A stretch of 64,000 nucleotides of DNA from CBDDHT01 sp965227905 (GCA_965227905.1 OZ245780.1:4650001-4714000); one strand, 5' to 3'; shown: positions 54,514-63,644, numbered from the stretch's first letter. The notes: generated by a model not told the origin, from the sequence alone. A program made the numbers and translations.

Positions 54514-55134
54514 CTAGGCGGGGAGCTTTTGGGCGATGGTGGCAACGAGTTTTATCAAGTCGCGCTCTCCCAATACATACGGCGTCGCTCCACTCGTATC
54601 TAACCCCGCTGCAAGCGTCCGCAGATACATCACCCGGCCCGGCGAAATCTCTTTTTTTGGATTTTTGCCGCCGTATTGTTGGTACCAGCCTTTGATGGTT
54701 CGCTCTGTGATCTCTTTCTTCTTGAGACGAGGCACCAACAAAGGATGAGCTATGCGCGCGACCCAGGCTGCCGAATCGTCGTAAGATATGCCGTCGGCTG
54801 CGCCTTGCCTTAGATCCATGATTGCAGCCAGAGCGCCCTTCGCACGCTCCGAACACATAGATTCGACTGGGCGACTGTCAGGGTTGTTTGGTTTGAGCAT
54901 AGCCGGTACGCGTTCGCCAAGTGCTAGAGCTCCAAGAGCAAGCATCAGACGATCACATGTTCCCGTCTCCATATTCTGGTTGCGCAGGAACCCTCGTACT
55001 ACCTCAAGAAATTTTATGGACGCTGCAAGGTCAACCTCGGCTGCGTCCTCTCCAGCCTTCAACGCCTCTCCGTACTGACTTTCAACAAACGCAAGCTGCT
55101 CACCGAGCAGCCGCATGTCAGACAATTTGGTCAT
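54514..55134 (-). CDS. Element protein of unknown function, 206 residues
   Basis: 206 residues, ATG preceded by GGCGGTG. Mixed alpha-helical, no recognised domain. It contains TIKGWYQQYGGKNPKKEIS, which recalls DNA-binding loops of small phage proteins. It lies between the AlpA gene and the pseudo-TAT protein on the same strand. Confidence 0.6.
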   Translation of the reverse strand: MTKLSDMRLLGEQLAFVESQYGEALKAGEDAAEVDLAASIKFLEVVRGFLRNQNMETGTCDRLMLALGALALGERVPAMLKPNNPDSRPVESMCSERAKGALAAIMDLRQGAADGISYDDSAAWVARIAHPLLVPRLKKKEITERTIKGWYQQYGGKNPKKEISPGRVMYLRTLAAGLDTSGATPYVLGERDLIKLVATIAQKLPA

Positions 55135-55234
55135 GTCACCGCCACACCGCCCAGGAGAAAGTGCGGGGCATACCGGAAGGCGGTGAAGCTCCGGCTACAG
55201 GGTGGCCACCCTGGCCCCGCACAAACCAAACGTA

Positions 55235-55903
55235 TCAGACTTCGACTGAAAGTAGATCCGTCTCGAAGTCGATACCCGTCAGTCGGACCGCGTCGTCGAG
55301 AGCACTGTGCTGGATCTCAGAACCCGCACCACCACCTATGTCTGACGAATGACGATCGGTGTAGGCATTGTAGGTTCCTGCTAGTGCGAGTTTGATGCCG
55401 ATCCCAGCTAAGCCTTCAGCGGGCGTCGCTGCAATAGCCCGCTCAGTGGCAATCAGCTCAGCACGGATCGCTAATCCCGCTTTTTTCAATTCTTGCAATC
55501 GGCATTCTTCTCGAGACTCAATCGCAAGGTCATTTCGGTCTGCAGGAGAATCGTTCTCACGACATGCATTCGCATTCGCTTGATCCAGCTCCGTCCACGT
55601 CTTGGCGTCTTCGGCTGTCTGTGCCATCCAAATGTTCCAAAGCCGCTTCAGGGTCGCGTCCTCCGACTGAGCTCGTACATTCGAAACTAGAGCCAATGAC
55701 ATCGCTGCGGCTCCACCCAATGTGGTTGCTGTTGTCTGCATCATGTTTCTCCTCGTTAGCGCGGTTACTGAGGTCGATACATTGCCTTCTCGAAATGGTG
55801 GGAGTTTGGAATTGACGGCGACGGCCGGCCGCAAAACGCGATCATCATCGAGCACGGCCTTGTCAGCACAAGGCGGATTCGTGGTATTTGGGGAATTGGT
55901 CAT
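55235..55903 (-). CDS. Element protein with twin-arginine-like internal segment
   Basis: 222 residues; start ATG 55903 with GAGAGGTG upstream. A segment TRRNMMQTTATTLGG at about residues 50-65, followed by an Ala-rich run ending RAQSEDATL, looks like a TAT signal but begins 50 residues into the frame; an internal Met start is conceivable. Similar small genes occur in rhizobial prophages. Function unknown. Confidence 0.6.
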   Translation of the reverse strand: MTNSPNTTNPPCADKAVLDDDRVLRPAVAVNSKLPPFREGNVSTSVTALTRRNMMQTTATTLGGAAAMSLALVSNVRAQSEDATLKRLWNIWMAQTAEDAKTWTELDQANANACRENDSPADRNDLAIESREECRLQELKKAGLAIRAELIATERAIAATPAEGLAGIGIKLALAGTYNAYTDRHSSDIGGGAGSEIQHSALDDAVRLTGIDFETDLLSVEV

Positions 55904-56015
55904 GATTGCACCTCTCGTACAGGTTGCGGTTGTGACAAGTGCCGGTCGGAGGTTGCAGCCTCTGACCGGTGCGCTTTAAGCATGATCGATAGAAACTGAT
56001 AGTCAAGTAATTCCG
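55904..56015. promoter_or_regulatory. Divergent operator region with inverted repeat
   Basis: GTGCCGGTCGGAGG at 55939-55952 and CCTCTGACCGGTGC at 55958-55971 form an imperfect inverted repeat (12 of 14). Lies between divergent genes, so it may bind a repressor of the element. Confidence 0.5.
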
Positions 56016-56648
56016 ATGGAAATCGTGATGACAGACCCTTGGGCATTCGGTTGGAGCCAGCTTTTTGGCTTGACGACGACAGTAGCGGTTTGCTTCGGAG
56101 CCTGGATCGCATGGCGCGGACTTCGCACATGGCGACTTGAGCAAATCGAGCGAAGGCAGTGCGAACTAGCAGAGGAATCACTGGCTCTTATGTACGAGGC
56201 TAAGGAGATGTTTGAACATGTCCGAAGCCCTTTGGTCCTCGAAAGCGAAGGAAGTTCACTCGCTCACGAAGTGGACTCTTCTTCCGCAAGCGGGAGAACC
56301 AGCAATATAGCATTCGCTCCGGCAGAGCGGCTGAATTCATACCAAAACTTGTTCGAAAGGGTCTCTGCCATCAGACCACGTTTGCGAGCGATATTCGGTG
56401 GAAAAGCTGAGTCGCCGCTAACAGAGATACTAAGAATCCGGCACGAGATTCTGCTTGCCGTGAAATTGTTAGTTCATCGGGATCCGTCCACACCGATTGA
56501 CGATGATTATCGGAAATTCGACGAGGTCGCGTGGAAACGGCTCACCGGATCAGATTCGATAGAAGATCGGATAGATGCCGCAACGAGCGAACTCGAGAAA
56601 TTAGTAGAGCCATTGTTGAACTCTCGATACCGCACAAGATGGAATTGA
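56016..56648 (+). CDS. Single-pass membrane protein next to AbiJ-like gene
   Basis: 210 residues with one N-terminal membrane helix (about 16-35, LFGLTTTVAVCFGAWIAW) followed by a cytoplasmic helical domain. An internal Met at 56028 could be the start. No family is recognised. Directly upstream of the AbiJ-like gene on the same strand (51-base gap), and likely a partner. Confidence 0.65.
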   Translation: MEIVMTDPWAFGWSQLFGLTTTVAVCFGAWIAWRGLRTWRLEQIERRQCELAEESLALMYEAKEMFEHVRSPLVLESEGSSLAHEVDSSSASGRTSNIAFAPAERLNSYQNLFERVSAIRPRLRAIFGGKAESPLTEILRIRHEILLAVKLLVHRDPSTPIDDDYRKFDEVAWKRLTGSDSIEDRIDAATSELEKLVEPLLNSRYRTRWN

Positions 56649-56699
56649 CAGACCATCCGAACCAGAAAGACGCCCACGAGAGCCGAAGGCCGAGACGCC

Positions 56700-57560
56700 A
56701 TGGATCATGACGAATACGCCGATCGCAAAAAACTGTCCTTTGCGCAGGCCGAGGGCGTTGAACCGCTACCGCCACAACTGGCTCGAACAGAGGTTACGCC
56801 ACAACTTCGGTCGCTGCTATGGGCAATAATAGACGAGTCGATGAAGGAGTCGCGATTACTCCGTGACTATGACAAAACGAGAATAACCGGGCCATGGGAT
56901 GAGATTCTGCGGGCCAAAAATATTGTACTTGATCATCGGATGGCCGACGAATTTACGACTGTATTTGACGCTTCCCACAAAGAGATAAAGAAAATCTTCG
57001 CCAGCGGAGATTACGTTCAGATATTTGGCTTTGTTCAGTGGTTGCTACGTCGGCCCGATTGCCCCATTCGCAGCCGAGATGTTCAAAAGATGCTGAAACA
57101 CAGCCGCGCGGCATATCGTCTACTCGATGATGGTAAGACCTTTGTCCCGATATCGGATGACACAGAACGAGAGGTTTTGAACAAAGCCTTTGCCGATCTG
57201 ACATCCAGCGAATTCCAAGGCGCTCGCACTCACCTAAGATCGGCCGCGGATGAGCTAACGTCCGGAAGTCCTGCGGACTCTATCCGCGAGAGCATTCATG
57301 CGGTTGAATCTGTTGCCAGGGTTATCGGTGGGACCAAATCACTCACTGGAGCACTTCAACGGCTCAAATCGAAACGCAAAATCCATCGCGCTATGGAGCA
57401 AGGGTTCGGTTCGCTTTATGGATTCTCGTCCGATGAGAAGGGCATCCGGCACCCGCTGTTGGAAGAAGATGCCGCAAACGTGGATGAAGCTGATGCCCAA
57501 TTCATGATTGGAGCATGCGCCGCTTTCGTTTCGTACCTAATCAACCGTTCGCGAGACTGA
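56700..57560 (+). CDS. AbiJ-type abortive-infection protein with HEPN-like C-terminus
   Basis: 286 residues. The N-terminus (SFAQAEGVEPLPPQLARTEVTPQLRSLLWA) matches the AbiJ NTD4 type, and the C-terminal part has a HEPN-like helical fold with ESIHAVESVARVIGG, the GFGSLYGFSSDEKGIRHPL motif, and a helical end. AbiJ proteins abort phage infection in some hosts, probably through RNA cleavage by HEPN. It is the last gene before the right tRNA fragment of element 1. Confidence 0.75.
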   Translation: MDHDEYADRKKLSFAQAEGVEPLPPQLARTEVTPQLRSLLWAIIDESMKESRLLRDYDKTRITGPWDEILRAKNIVLDHRMADEFTTVFDASHKEIKKIFASGDYVQIFGFVQWLLRRPDCPIRSRDVQKMLKHSRAAYRLLDDGKTFVPISDDTEREVLNKAFADLTSSEFQGARTHLRSAADELTSGSPADSIRESIHAVESVARVIGGTKSLTGALQRLKSKRKIHRAMEQGFGSLYGFSSDEKGIRHPLLEEDAANVDEADAQFMIGACAAFVSYLINRSRD

Positions 57561-57683
57561 AACAATTGCCCGCACTACCAAAAAGTCTGGCTCGCAATGG
57601 GTCCACGGTTCTTCCCAACATCTTCCCAAATCCAGATTCTGGGAAGCCTAAAACCCCAAAAGTTTCCGTAAGTTATTGAAACT

Positions 57684-57730
57684 CTTGGTAGGCGCACGGG
57701 GACTCGAACCCCGGACCCGCTGATTAAGAG
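57684..57730 (-). repeat. 47-bp tRNA-Lys(CUU) 3' fragment between the two elements
   Basis: Identical over all 47 bases to the copy at 45352. It also lacks the tRNA 5' half. It is the right boundary of element 1 and the left boundary of element 2; the intact tRNA would be expected to the right of the window. Confidence 0.85.
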
Positions 57731-57891
57731 TTTTGGTCCTTGGGGTTCCTCTTGCCGCCATATTAGATAAAATTTGGTATGTTTTAGCCATTTATCATTC
57801 ATTGCGTTTCCCTCAGATGTTTCCTGTTTCCTCTCAACGTGCTTACTATGTGCTTACTGAAAGTATGTTGTAGCCATCGGAGGTCTCAGTC

Positions 57892-59094
57892 GTGGCGACG
57901 GGTAAGGTGTCGAAACGATCGGTCGATGCGCTGGTGCCAGGTACTAAGGACAGCTATCTCTGGGATGGCGGGCACAAAGATGCCCTCGCCGGCTTTGGCG
58001 TCAAAATCACCCCGACAGGTCGCAGGGTTTATTTGATCCAATATCGCCTGGGCGGGCGCAGTGGTCGAACTCGTCGACTGACAGTTGGCCAGCATGGGAA
58101 AACCACAGCCGAGAAGGCGCGAATCCAAGCCAAGATCTGGCTTGGTGATGCAGCAGCAGGTCGCGATCCTGCAACGGAACGCGATCAGGCGAAAGCGGCT
58201 CGGTCGCTCGGAAGTGTGCTTGACCAGTTTCTTGAAGAACATGTTGACGCAAAATTACGAGGCAGCACCTCTCGCGAGTACAGGCGCATTGTGAAGCTCT
58301 ATGTTGGCCAGACTTTGCGAAGGCGTCCCCTCGCCGAGGTCGAGCGAGCCGACATCGCTCGCCTTCATCATGCCATGCGCGAGAAGCCTTATCAGGCAAA
58401 TCGGACGCTCGCACTTCTGTCAAAGTTCTTCAATTGGAGCGAGAGATGCGGTCTTCGGCCAGATGGCTCCAATCCGTGCCGTCATGTTGAAAAATACCGT
58501 GAGAAAAAGCGTGAGCGCTTTCTCAGTGAGGAAGAGATGGCGCGTCTAGGTGATGCTCTTGTGCAAGCCGAGGCATCTGGATCGGCGTCCATATGGGTGA
58601 TCGCAGCAATACGCCTTCTGATTCTCACAGGCGCTCGCCTTAACGAAATTCTGACCCTCAAATGGGACTATGTGAACTTCGAACGACAGCATTTGCGATT
58701 GCCGGAGAGCAAAACCGGTATCAGGAGTGTCTATTTGAACGCACCCGCACTTGAAGTGCTCTCCAGCATGCCCCGCATCGAAGGTAATCCCTATGTCATC
58801 TGCGGAAACAAGCCTGGCGCGCATTTCGTCAACTTGCAGAAGCCTTGGCGGCGTATTCGAGAAAAGGCCGGTCTCGAGGATGTGAGGATCCACGATCTTC
58901 GGCATTCCTTTGCAAGTGTAGCGGCTGTTGGTGGCATGTCGCTCCCTGTCATCGGCGCTCTGCTCGGGCATTCGCAACCGCAGACAACGGCGCGTTACGC
59001 GCACCTGAGCGCCGATCCGCTCAAGGAAGCCAGCGACATCATCGCCAGGAGAATTTCAGGAGCAATGGGTATCAGGGTCCGTCGGGGAAGGTAG
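57892..59094 (+). CDS. int: Tyrosine integrase of element 2
   Basis: 400 residues from GTG 57892. N-terminal DUF4102 (DALAGFGVKITPTGRRVYLIQYR), a core-binding helix domain, and a catalytic domain with LTGARLNEILTLKWD (Arg), HDLRHSFAS and GHSQPQTTARYAHL with the tyrosine nucleophile. It begins 162 bases after the tRNA fragment. Clearly different in sequence from the element 1 integrase, so the two elements are not recent copies of each other. Confidence 0.94.
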   Translation: MATGKVSKRSVDALVPGTKDSYLWDGGHKDALAGFGVKITPTGRRVYLIQYRLGGRSGRTRRLTVGQHGKTTAEKARIQAKIWLGDAAAGRDPATERDQAKAARSLGSVLDQFLEEHVDAKLRGSTSREYRRIVKLYVGQTLRRRPLAEVERADIARLHHAMREKPYQANRTLALLSKFFNWSERCGLRPDGSNPCRHVEKYREKKRERFLSEEEMARLGDALVQAEASGSASIWVIAAIRLLILTGARLNEILTLKWDYVNFERQHLRLPESKTGIRSVYLNAPALEVLSSMPRIEGNPYVICGNKPGAHFVNLQKPWRRIREKAGLEDVRIHDLRHSFASVAAVGGMSLPVIGALLGHSQPQTTARYAHLSADPLKEASDIIARRISGAMGIRVRRGR

Positions 59095-59112
59095 ACGGAA
59101 AGGTGGTGTCTC

Positions 59113-59868
59113 ATGGGAGATGCCGAGATTGTTGACGAGATCCAGATCGATGATCGGACATACAGTCTGATCGAAACGACATGCGACAATTGTGGTGAGC
59201 GCCATTACGCCGCGCAGAGATGGTCTGGTGCCTCCTACAGCCACTACGATCTGCCTCCAGATTTTAGGCCAGAATTCTTTGAGACGTTTGTCGTCGATGC
59301 CGAAGCTACGATGTCCATCAATGCGACAGATATTCTGGATCTGATCAAAACCCTGCTCGAGGACGCATATGACCTCCAGTCCGGTTTGCGTGTCGACGGC
59401 TCGTATCTCTCCATGCTCTTGGACTACGCCAGAGACCGGGAGTGCTACCTGGAAGAACGTGGCCTCATAGATGTCTTGCGCGGCAAATGCCCCAGACAGC
59501 CGGTCGTCGCCACAGAGGACATCATTCCCGTATTTGAACTTGGCTTTGCTGCGGCCGAACTCCGTCTGAAGGGCATTTACGAGGATGCTATTATTGAAGG
59601 CTTTCGCATGCAGGAAGGACGTGAGATTGGATTGCCGGCGGCCTGTGCAGCAAGGAAGAGGCAGGGACGACGAAGCAGGCGGGCAATCGTAAGGGCGGCC
59701 AAAGGCCTCTTTGCCGAAAAACCTTCGCTTGTACACAATAGATCGGCGACAGCCCGCCATATCGAATCTCAGCGTATTGATGCACTCCGAAAGGCTGACG
59801 GGACATATCTTGGTGCCGAGGCAATCGTAAAGCATCTTCGCGCGGCACAACGCAGTGGCCAATTGTGA
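59113..59868 (+). CDS. Protein of unknown function after the integrase
   Basis: 251 residues from ATG 59113 with AAAGGTGG upstream. A CDNC pair (TTCDNCGERHY) near residue 25 suggests a small zinc site, and a basic C-terminal region KRQGRRSRRAIVRAAKG could bind nucleic acid. No known domain; it starts 18 bases after int and is probably expressed with it. Confidence 0.65.
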   Translation: MGDAEIVDEIQIDDRTYSLIETTCDNCGERHYAAQRWSGASYSHYDLPPDFRPEFFETFVVDAEATMSINATDILDLIKTLLEDAYDLQSGLRVDGSYLSMLLDYARDRECYLEERGLIDVLRGKCPRQPVVATEDIIPVFELGFAAAELRLKGIYEDAIIEGFRMQEGREIGLPAACAARKRQGRRSRRAIVRAAKGLFAEKPSLVHNRSATARHIESQRIDALRKADGTYLGAEAIVKHLRAAQRSGQL

Positions 59869-59983
59869 GATATTCGTGGCGATTTTCCGGAATCCGGAAA
59901 ATCCTGTCTGAATTTCCAGATCCAATTCCATACGTTTCCGTCACGAGTCGGGAGTCGCCCGGCGTCACATCGTGATGGTACAC

Positions 59984-60196
59984 ATGACCCAACAGAGCAT
60001 ACTGCGTCCGCCAGAAGCCTCCACCTACATCGGACTCAGTGAGAGTACGTTGGCCAAGCGCCGGCTTCGGGGGCAACCTCCAGTGTTTGTGCGCCTTGGC
60101 TCTCGTGCGATCGGATATCGTGTCGAAGATCTTGAGGCGTGGCTCCAGGAATGTCGCAGAACAAGCACATCCGATGAAGGTCCGAACACTGTGTGA
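59984..60196 (+). CDS. AlpA-type excisionase/regulator
   Basis: 70 residues from ATG 59984 (earlier GTG 59972 possible). RPPEASTYIGLSESTLAKRRL is a MerR-like HTH, followed by GYRVEDLEAWLQECRR. Its stop overlaps the primase start as TGATG, so both are coupled. Confidence 0.85.
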   Translation: MTQQSILRPPEASTYIGLSESTLAKRRLRGQPPVFVRLGSRAIGYRVEDLEAWLQECRRTSTSDEGPNTV

Positions 60197-61281
60197 TGCA
60201 GTCGGATCGCGGTGACGGCTTCCAATCATCCCGTCCCTTCACGCAAGCTGCTCATCAAATGGCAAGTTATGGCCTAGCCGTCCTGCCGCTCGGTGGCGAT
60301 GACGGCAAGCGCCCTCTCGTCAGCGGATGGGGCAACTGGAAGCATGCGCCAGGATGTGACTTCATCGACAAGATGACTGCCCGGCATCAGGACGCGAATG
60401 TCGGCATCGTCTGTGGGCTGAGCCGCATAACCGTCCTCGACATCGATGACCCAGCGCAGACCGATAAGCTTATTCGAGCGTTTGGCGATACACCGCTAAA
60501 GATCACAACACCATCCGGCGGCGCGCACCTCTATTACCGAAGTGCGGGAGAGCGAAATGCGAACCTCCGGAAATTCGGTATCGCTGCCGATATCCGAGGG
60601 ATCGGCGGCATGGTCGTGGCGCCCCCGTCTGTTCGACCACAATCGAGCATTTCCTACAGTTTCGATGCAGGCACTTGGGATGAACTGTCTGAGCTACCGG
60701 TTTTCGAGTTGGGTTGGCGGGAACTTCTCCAAGCAATGCGCAATGCCGAGGCCTCCGTCACCGTAGACCAGCAGGCCGATCAGGAGCTTGCTGTAATCGG
60801 CCAGGGACAACGCAACGAAACACTGTTCAAGACAATGCTGAGGCTTGTGAAAAACTGTGCGACCCTCGATGAAGCAATAGAAGCAGGGAGCACCATAAAC
60901 GGCGGATTCAGTTCGCCATTGACGGATAGAGAGGTCGTGAAGACTGTCACCAACGTCTGGCAGCGCGAGGCGTCCGGCAAGAACTGGGTTGGCCAGGAGC
61001 CGCAGATTTCACTGCCAATCTCGACATGGAAGCAATTTGCCCAGAAACCCGACGCGCTGCTTCTATTTGGTTATTTGAGGAGCAGTCATTCCGCACACGG
61101 CGAGCCCTTTCCGATCTCCCCCGATGCAATGGTTGATGCCAATGTGATCGATGGCTGGGGGCGAAAAAGGTACGCTGCCGCGCGTGATTGGCTTGAGGAT
61201 CACGGCTGGATCAAGTGCCTGCACAGAGGCGGCAGAGCACGCGGAGACGCCTCAATGTTCGTCTTTGGCCCGCATACGTGA
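60196..61281 (+). CDS. Primase-polymerase (prim-pol) protein
   Basis: 361 residues from ATG 60196. The N-terminal domain (about 15-175) has VLPLGGDDGKRPL, the metal motif in VLDIDDP, and SGGAHLYYR, as in bifunctional DNA primase/polymerase domains. There is no helicase (D5) domain; the C-terminal part is a helical region ending with a winged-helix-like segment (ARDWLEDHGWIKC). A replication protein for an integrative element. Confidence 0.85.
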   Translation: MQSDRGDGFQSSRPFTQAAHQMASYGLAVLPLGGDDGKRPLVSGWGNWKHAPGCDFIDKMTARHQDANVGIVCGLSRITVLDIDDPAQTDKLIRAFGDTPLKITTPSGGAHLYYRSAGERNANLRKFGIAADIRGIGGMVVAPPSVRPQSSISYSFDAGTWDELSELPVFELGWRELLQAMRNAEASVTVDQQADQELAVIGQGQRNETLFKTMLRLVKNCATLDEAIEAGSTINGGFSSPLTDREVVKTVTNVWQREASGKNWVGQEPQISLPISTWKQFAQKPDALLLFGYLRSSHSAHGEPFPISPDAMVDANVIDGWGRKRYAAARDWLEDHGWIKCLHRGGRARGDASMFVFGPHT

Positions 61282-61458
61282 AAGCGTCCCCGAAAGGGCA
61301 CGTAAATAACCAATACACCCCTCTCCTCCTCTCCCCTGAATAGAGGGAAATCGTGAAAGGCGAAATTCGATGTGGTATAATGTTACCTAAAAGAGCCAAT
61401 GGCGAACGCGGTTATACGAGTCCGCCAAGAGATTTCGGAAAAATCAGGAGGCAATCGG

Positions 61459-62118
61459 TTGGGCGGAATCGGATCGGGCAGAACGGGCGGCGATGGATGT
61501 CCCAAGTTGGAGGCCTCTCGCTCGCTCGACGTCAACAAGCTGAACCGGGCGGGCTATCTCCAGAACCGGCATGCTGGTGGATGGCACTGGACAGTGGACG
61601 ATAAGCCGGTCGCTTCAATCAACCTTCGCTGTGATCGGGAAAAGCTGCATCTTTCATACCGATATCGCTTCAGCGGCGGCGACTGGGACGATATCAGCCA
61701 TTCCGTCTGTCTAGATTGGGAACCCTGCAGATTTGGTGGCGAGCGGCCCTATTTTGTCTGTCCCGGTGTCGTGAACGGTAACGCCTGCCGTGGCCGTGTC
61801 CTCAAGCTCTATGGCGCCGGGCGATATTTCTGCTGCCGTCATTGCTATGGCCTCGTCTACGCCAGCCAGGGCGAAGACCAATGGGATCGAGCGTTTCGCC
61901 GAGCCAACAAGATCAGAAGGCGGCTCGGTGGAGAAGCGGGCTTGAGTGCGCCATTGCCTGCTCGGCCCAAAGGCATGTGGCGAACCACTTACCATCGTCT
62001 GATCAACGAGATCCTCGAGGCCGAGGAGCACGGCAGCGAGAGACTGCATCTCATGGCGGCAAAGCTTCTCAACAGGCGTCCTTCAATCCGAAGCTGCAAG
62101 GTTGGAATCGATGAATGA
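61459..62118 (+). CDS. Zinc-ribbon mobile-element protein with TTG start
   Basis: 219 residues. The TTG at 61459 is chosen: AGGAGG lies seven bases upstream and the product then begins GGIGSGR, the family's usual N-terminus, whereas ATG 61399 adds an unconserved leader. Two Cys pairs (CPG...C and CCRHCYGLVYASQ) form a zinc ribbon. These proteins accompany integrases and primases in proteobacterial mobile elements; function unknown. Confidence 0.8.
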   Translation: MGGIGSGRTGGDGCPKLEASRSLDVNKLNRAGYLQNRHAGGWHWTVDDKPVASINLRCDREKLHLSYRYRFSGGDWDDISHSVCLDWEPCRFGGERPYFVCPGVVNGNACRGRVLKLYGAGRYFCCRHCYGLVYASQGEDQWDRAFRRANKIRRRLGGEAGLSAPLPARPKGMWRTTYHRLINEILEAEEHGSERLHLMAAKLLNRRPSIRSCKVGIDE

Positions 62119-62938
62119 CCAGATGCGTGCGTTGGAAACCGCACCCTCTACTTTGCCGGGCGGATACGAGGTGAGCCGGCTCAATGCAATCCAGCACGGC
62201 ATCCTTTCGAAACATACGGTTCTACCCTGGGAAGACGAATGCGAATACGGCACGCTGCTGGCCGCGCTGTCGGCCGAACACACCCCCCGGGGACCAACTG
62301 AGGAACACTTCGTCGAGGAGTTGGCAGGGATCATCTGGCGCAAACGTCGCATTCGTCTTGCTGAGCGTGCGTCTCACCAACAGGCACTGGAGCGCACGAC
62401 GAAATCCTATAGTGACACCGACAAAACCGCTTTGGTCGGTCTGCCCGATGCTCCCAAAGAAGCGAATGTCCGGATAGCCCTGACGATGACCGCCGAAGAA
62501 TTGCGGGCTACGCAAGCAACCTTGGAAGATGACAAGGCAAAGACCATCGCGGCACTCCATATTCTCGAAGGCGACCAGGCAGACTCCTATGCCGACGCCA
62601 TTGAAGCACTAGACGACGACACGGCCAAAGCATGGCGCGACCAGTTGACCTGGGAGCCTGATGACTACCGCTATGATGTAGAGCCCTATGCGCCCACATC
62701 TGCTTCGCTAGTGCGGTATCTGAAGACTGAGATCATGCCCTGGTATACCGAACGCGATAAGGAACTATTGGTCCATCCGATCGTTCGACAGCATGCTTTC
62801 GATGCGTCGTTCAATCCCGATCGTATGGAGAAACTCGCGCGCTACGAGGCGCATCTCGACCGGAAGCTCGAGCGGACACTATCTATGCTGATCAAGCTGC
62901 AGGAATTGCGTTCAACTACATCTAAGCCCGCCGGATAG
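62111..62938 (+). CDS. Mobile-element protein paired with the zinc-ribbon gene
   Basis: 275 residues from ATG 62111, overlapping the previous stop by eight bases. Contains the recurrent motif SRLNAIQHGILSKHTVLPWE and EEHFVEELAGIIWRKRRIRLAE. The pair occurs in many alphaproteobacterial elements; function unknown, possibly a DNA-binding regulator. Confidence 0.8.
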   Translation: MNDQMRALETAPSTLPGGYEVSRLNAIQHGILSKHTVLPWEDECEYGTLLAALSAEHTPRGPTEEHFVEELAGIIWRKRRIRLAERASHQQALERTTKSYSDTDKTALVGLPDAPKEANVRIALTMTAEELRATQATLEDDKAKTIAALHILEGDQADSYADAIEALDDDTAKAWRDQLTWEPDDYRYDVEPYAPTSASLVRYLKTEIMPWYTERDKELLVHPIVRQHAFDASFNPDRMEKLARYEAHLDRKLERTLSMLIKLQELRSTTSKPAG

Positions 62939-62998
62939 ACCTAAATTCCGTTTCGCATTTCCACCCATCACCAGGACATGTGTGTTTCAGGCAGCCGT

Positions 62999-63094
62999 TG
63001 TCTCAAAAAGTATACTTTCTGCAACTGTCGCTTGACGCGTATCAAAATATATCTCATAAATAATTTCTCATAATGTAATAAACATTTAGAGACA
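62999..63094. promoter_or_regulatory. Candidate res-like site upstream of the resolvase gene
   Basis: Contains the palindrome AAAGTATACTTT at 63007-63018 with a central TA dinucleotide, and inverted TGTCTCAAAA (62999-63008) and TTTAGAGACA (63085-63094). The gap also has two TCTCATAA direct repeats in AT-rich DNA. Serine resolvases commonly bind such arrangements beside their own gene. Confidence 0.45.
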
Positions 63095-63098
63095 TACA

Positions 63099-63644
63099 AT
63101 GCCCCTCATCGGTTACGCACGCGTCAGCTCAACTGACCAAAACTTGGATACCCAGCTTGAGAGCTTGAAAGATTGCGACAAGATTTTTCGGGAGAAGCGA
63201 TCCGCGGTCGATGGCTCGCGCCCTCAGCTCAAGCGTTGCCTCGACTATCTCCGCGAAGGTGACACGCTGGTCATCACAAAAATTGATCGGTTGGCGCGCT
63301 CAACCACTGATTTGTATTGGATCATTTCCAAGCTCGATGAGAAAAACGTTGCTTTCAAAGTTATCGACGATCCACTCATCGATACGGCATCCCGAACCGG
63401 AAAACTTGTCATGGGCGTACTTGCCCTCATCGCCGAGTTCGAGAACGATATCCGGCGGGAACGCCAAATGGACGGTATTGCCCGAGCTCGCGCGCGAGGT
63501 GTCAAGCTGGGGCGGAGGCCGCTGCTTACGGAGGAAAAGATTGGCGAAATCCGCAATCTCCGAGATACTGGCGAAACTATTTCCGAGATAATTCGGCGAA
63601 CCGGGCTGTCCAAGGCATCGATCTACCGTGCTCTTGCCGCCTAA
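63099..63644 (+). CDS. Serine recombinase of the resolvase/invertase family
   Basis: 181 residues. Catalytic Ser10 in GYARVSSTDQN, the conserved R-x-x-R of TKIDRLARSTTDL, the E-helix RERQMDGIARARARGVKLGRR and a C-terminal HTH (TGETISEIIRRTGLSKASIYRAL) are all present. It is the size of Tn3-type resolvases. It could belong to element 2, or mark a transposon inserted in it. Confidence 0.92.
   Translation: MPLIGYARVSSTDQNLDTQLESLKDCDKIFREKRSAVDGSRPQLKRCLDYLREGDTLVITKIDRLARSTTDLYWIISKLDEKNVAFKVIDDPLIDTASRTGKLVMGVLALIAEFENDIRRERQMDGIARARARGVKLGRRPLLTEEKIGEIRNLRDTGETISEIIRRTGLSKASIYRALAA

Larger units (their letters stand above)
45352..57730. mobile_element. Integrative element 1 in tRNA-Lys(CUU), phage-satellite-like
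   Basis: The element is bounded by identical 47-base copies of the tRNA-Lys(CUU) 3' half. It begins with a tyrosine integrase next to the left copy, carries mostly minus-strand genes of phage type in its middle, and has a divergent pair at the right. There is no capsid, portal, terminase large subunit or tail operon. It has a phage regulator, an initiator-like protein, small packaging-region-like genes and one large virion-like protein, so it is called satellite-like. Cargo at both ends is defence-like. Confidence 0.8.
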
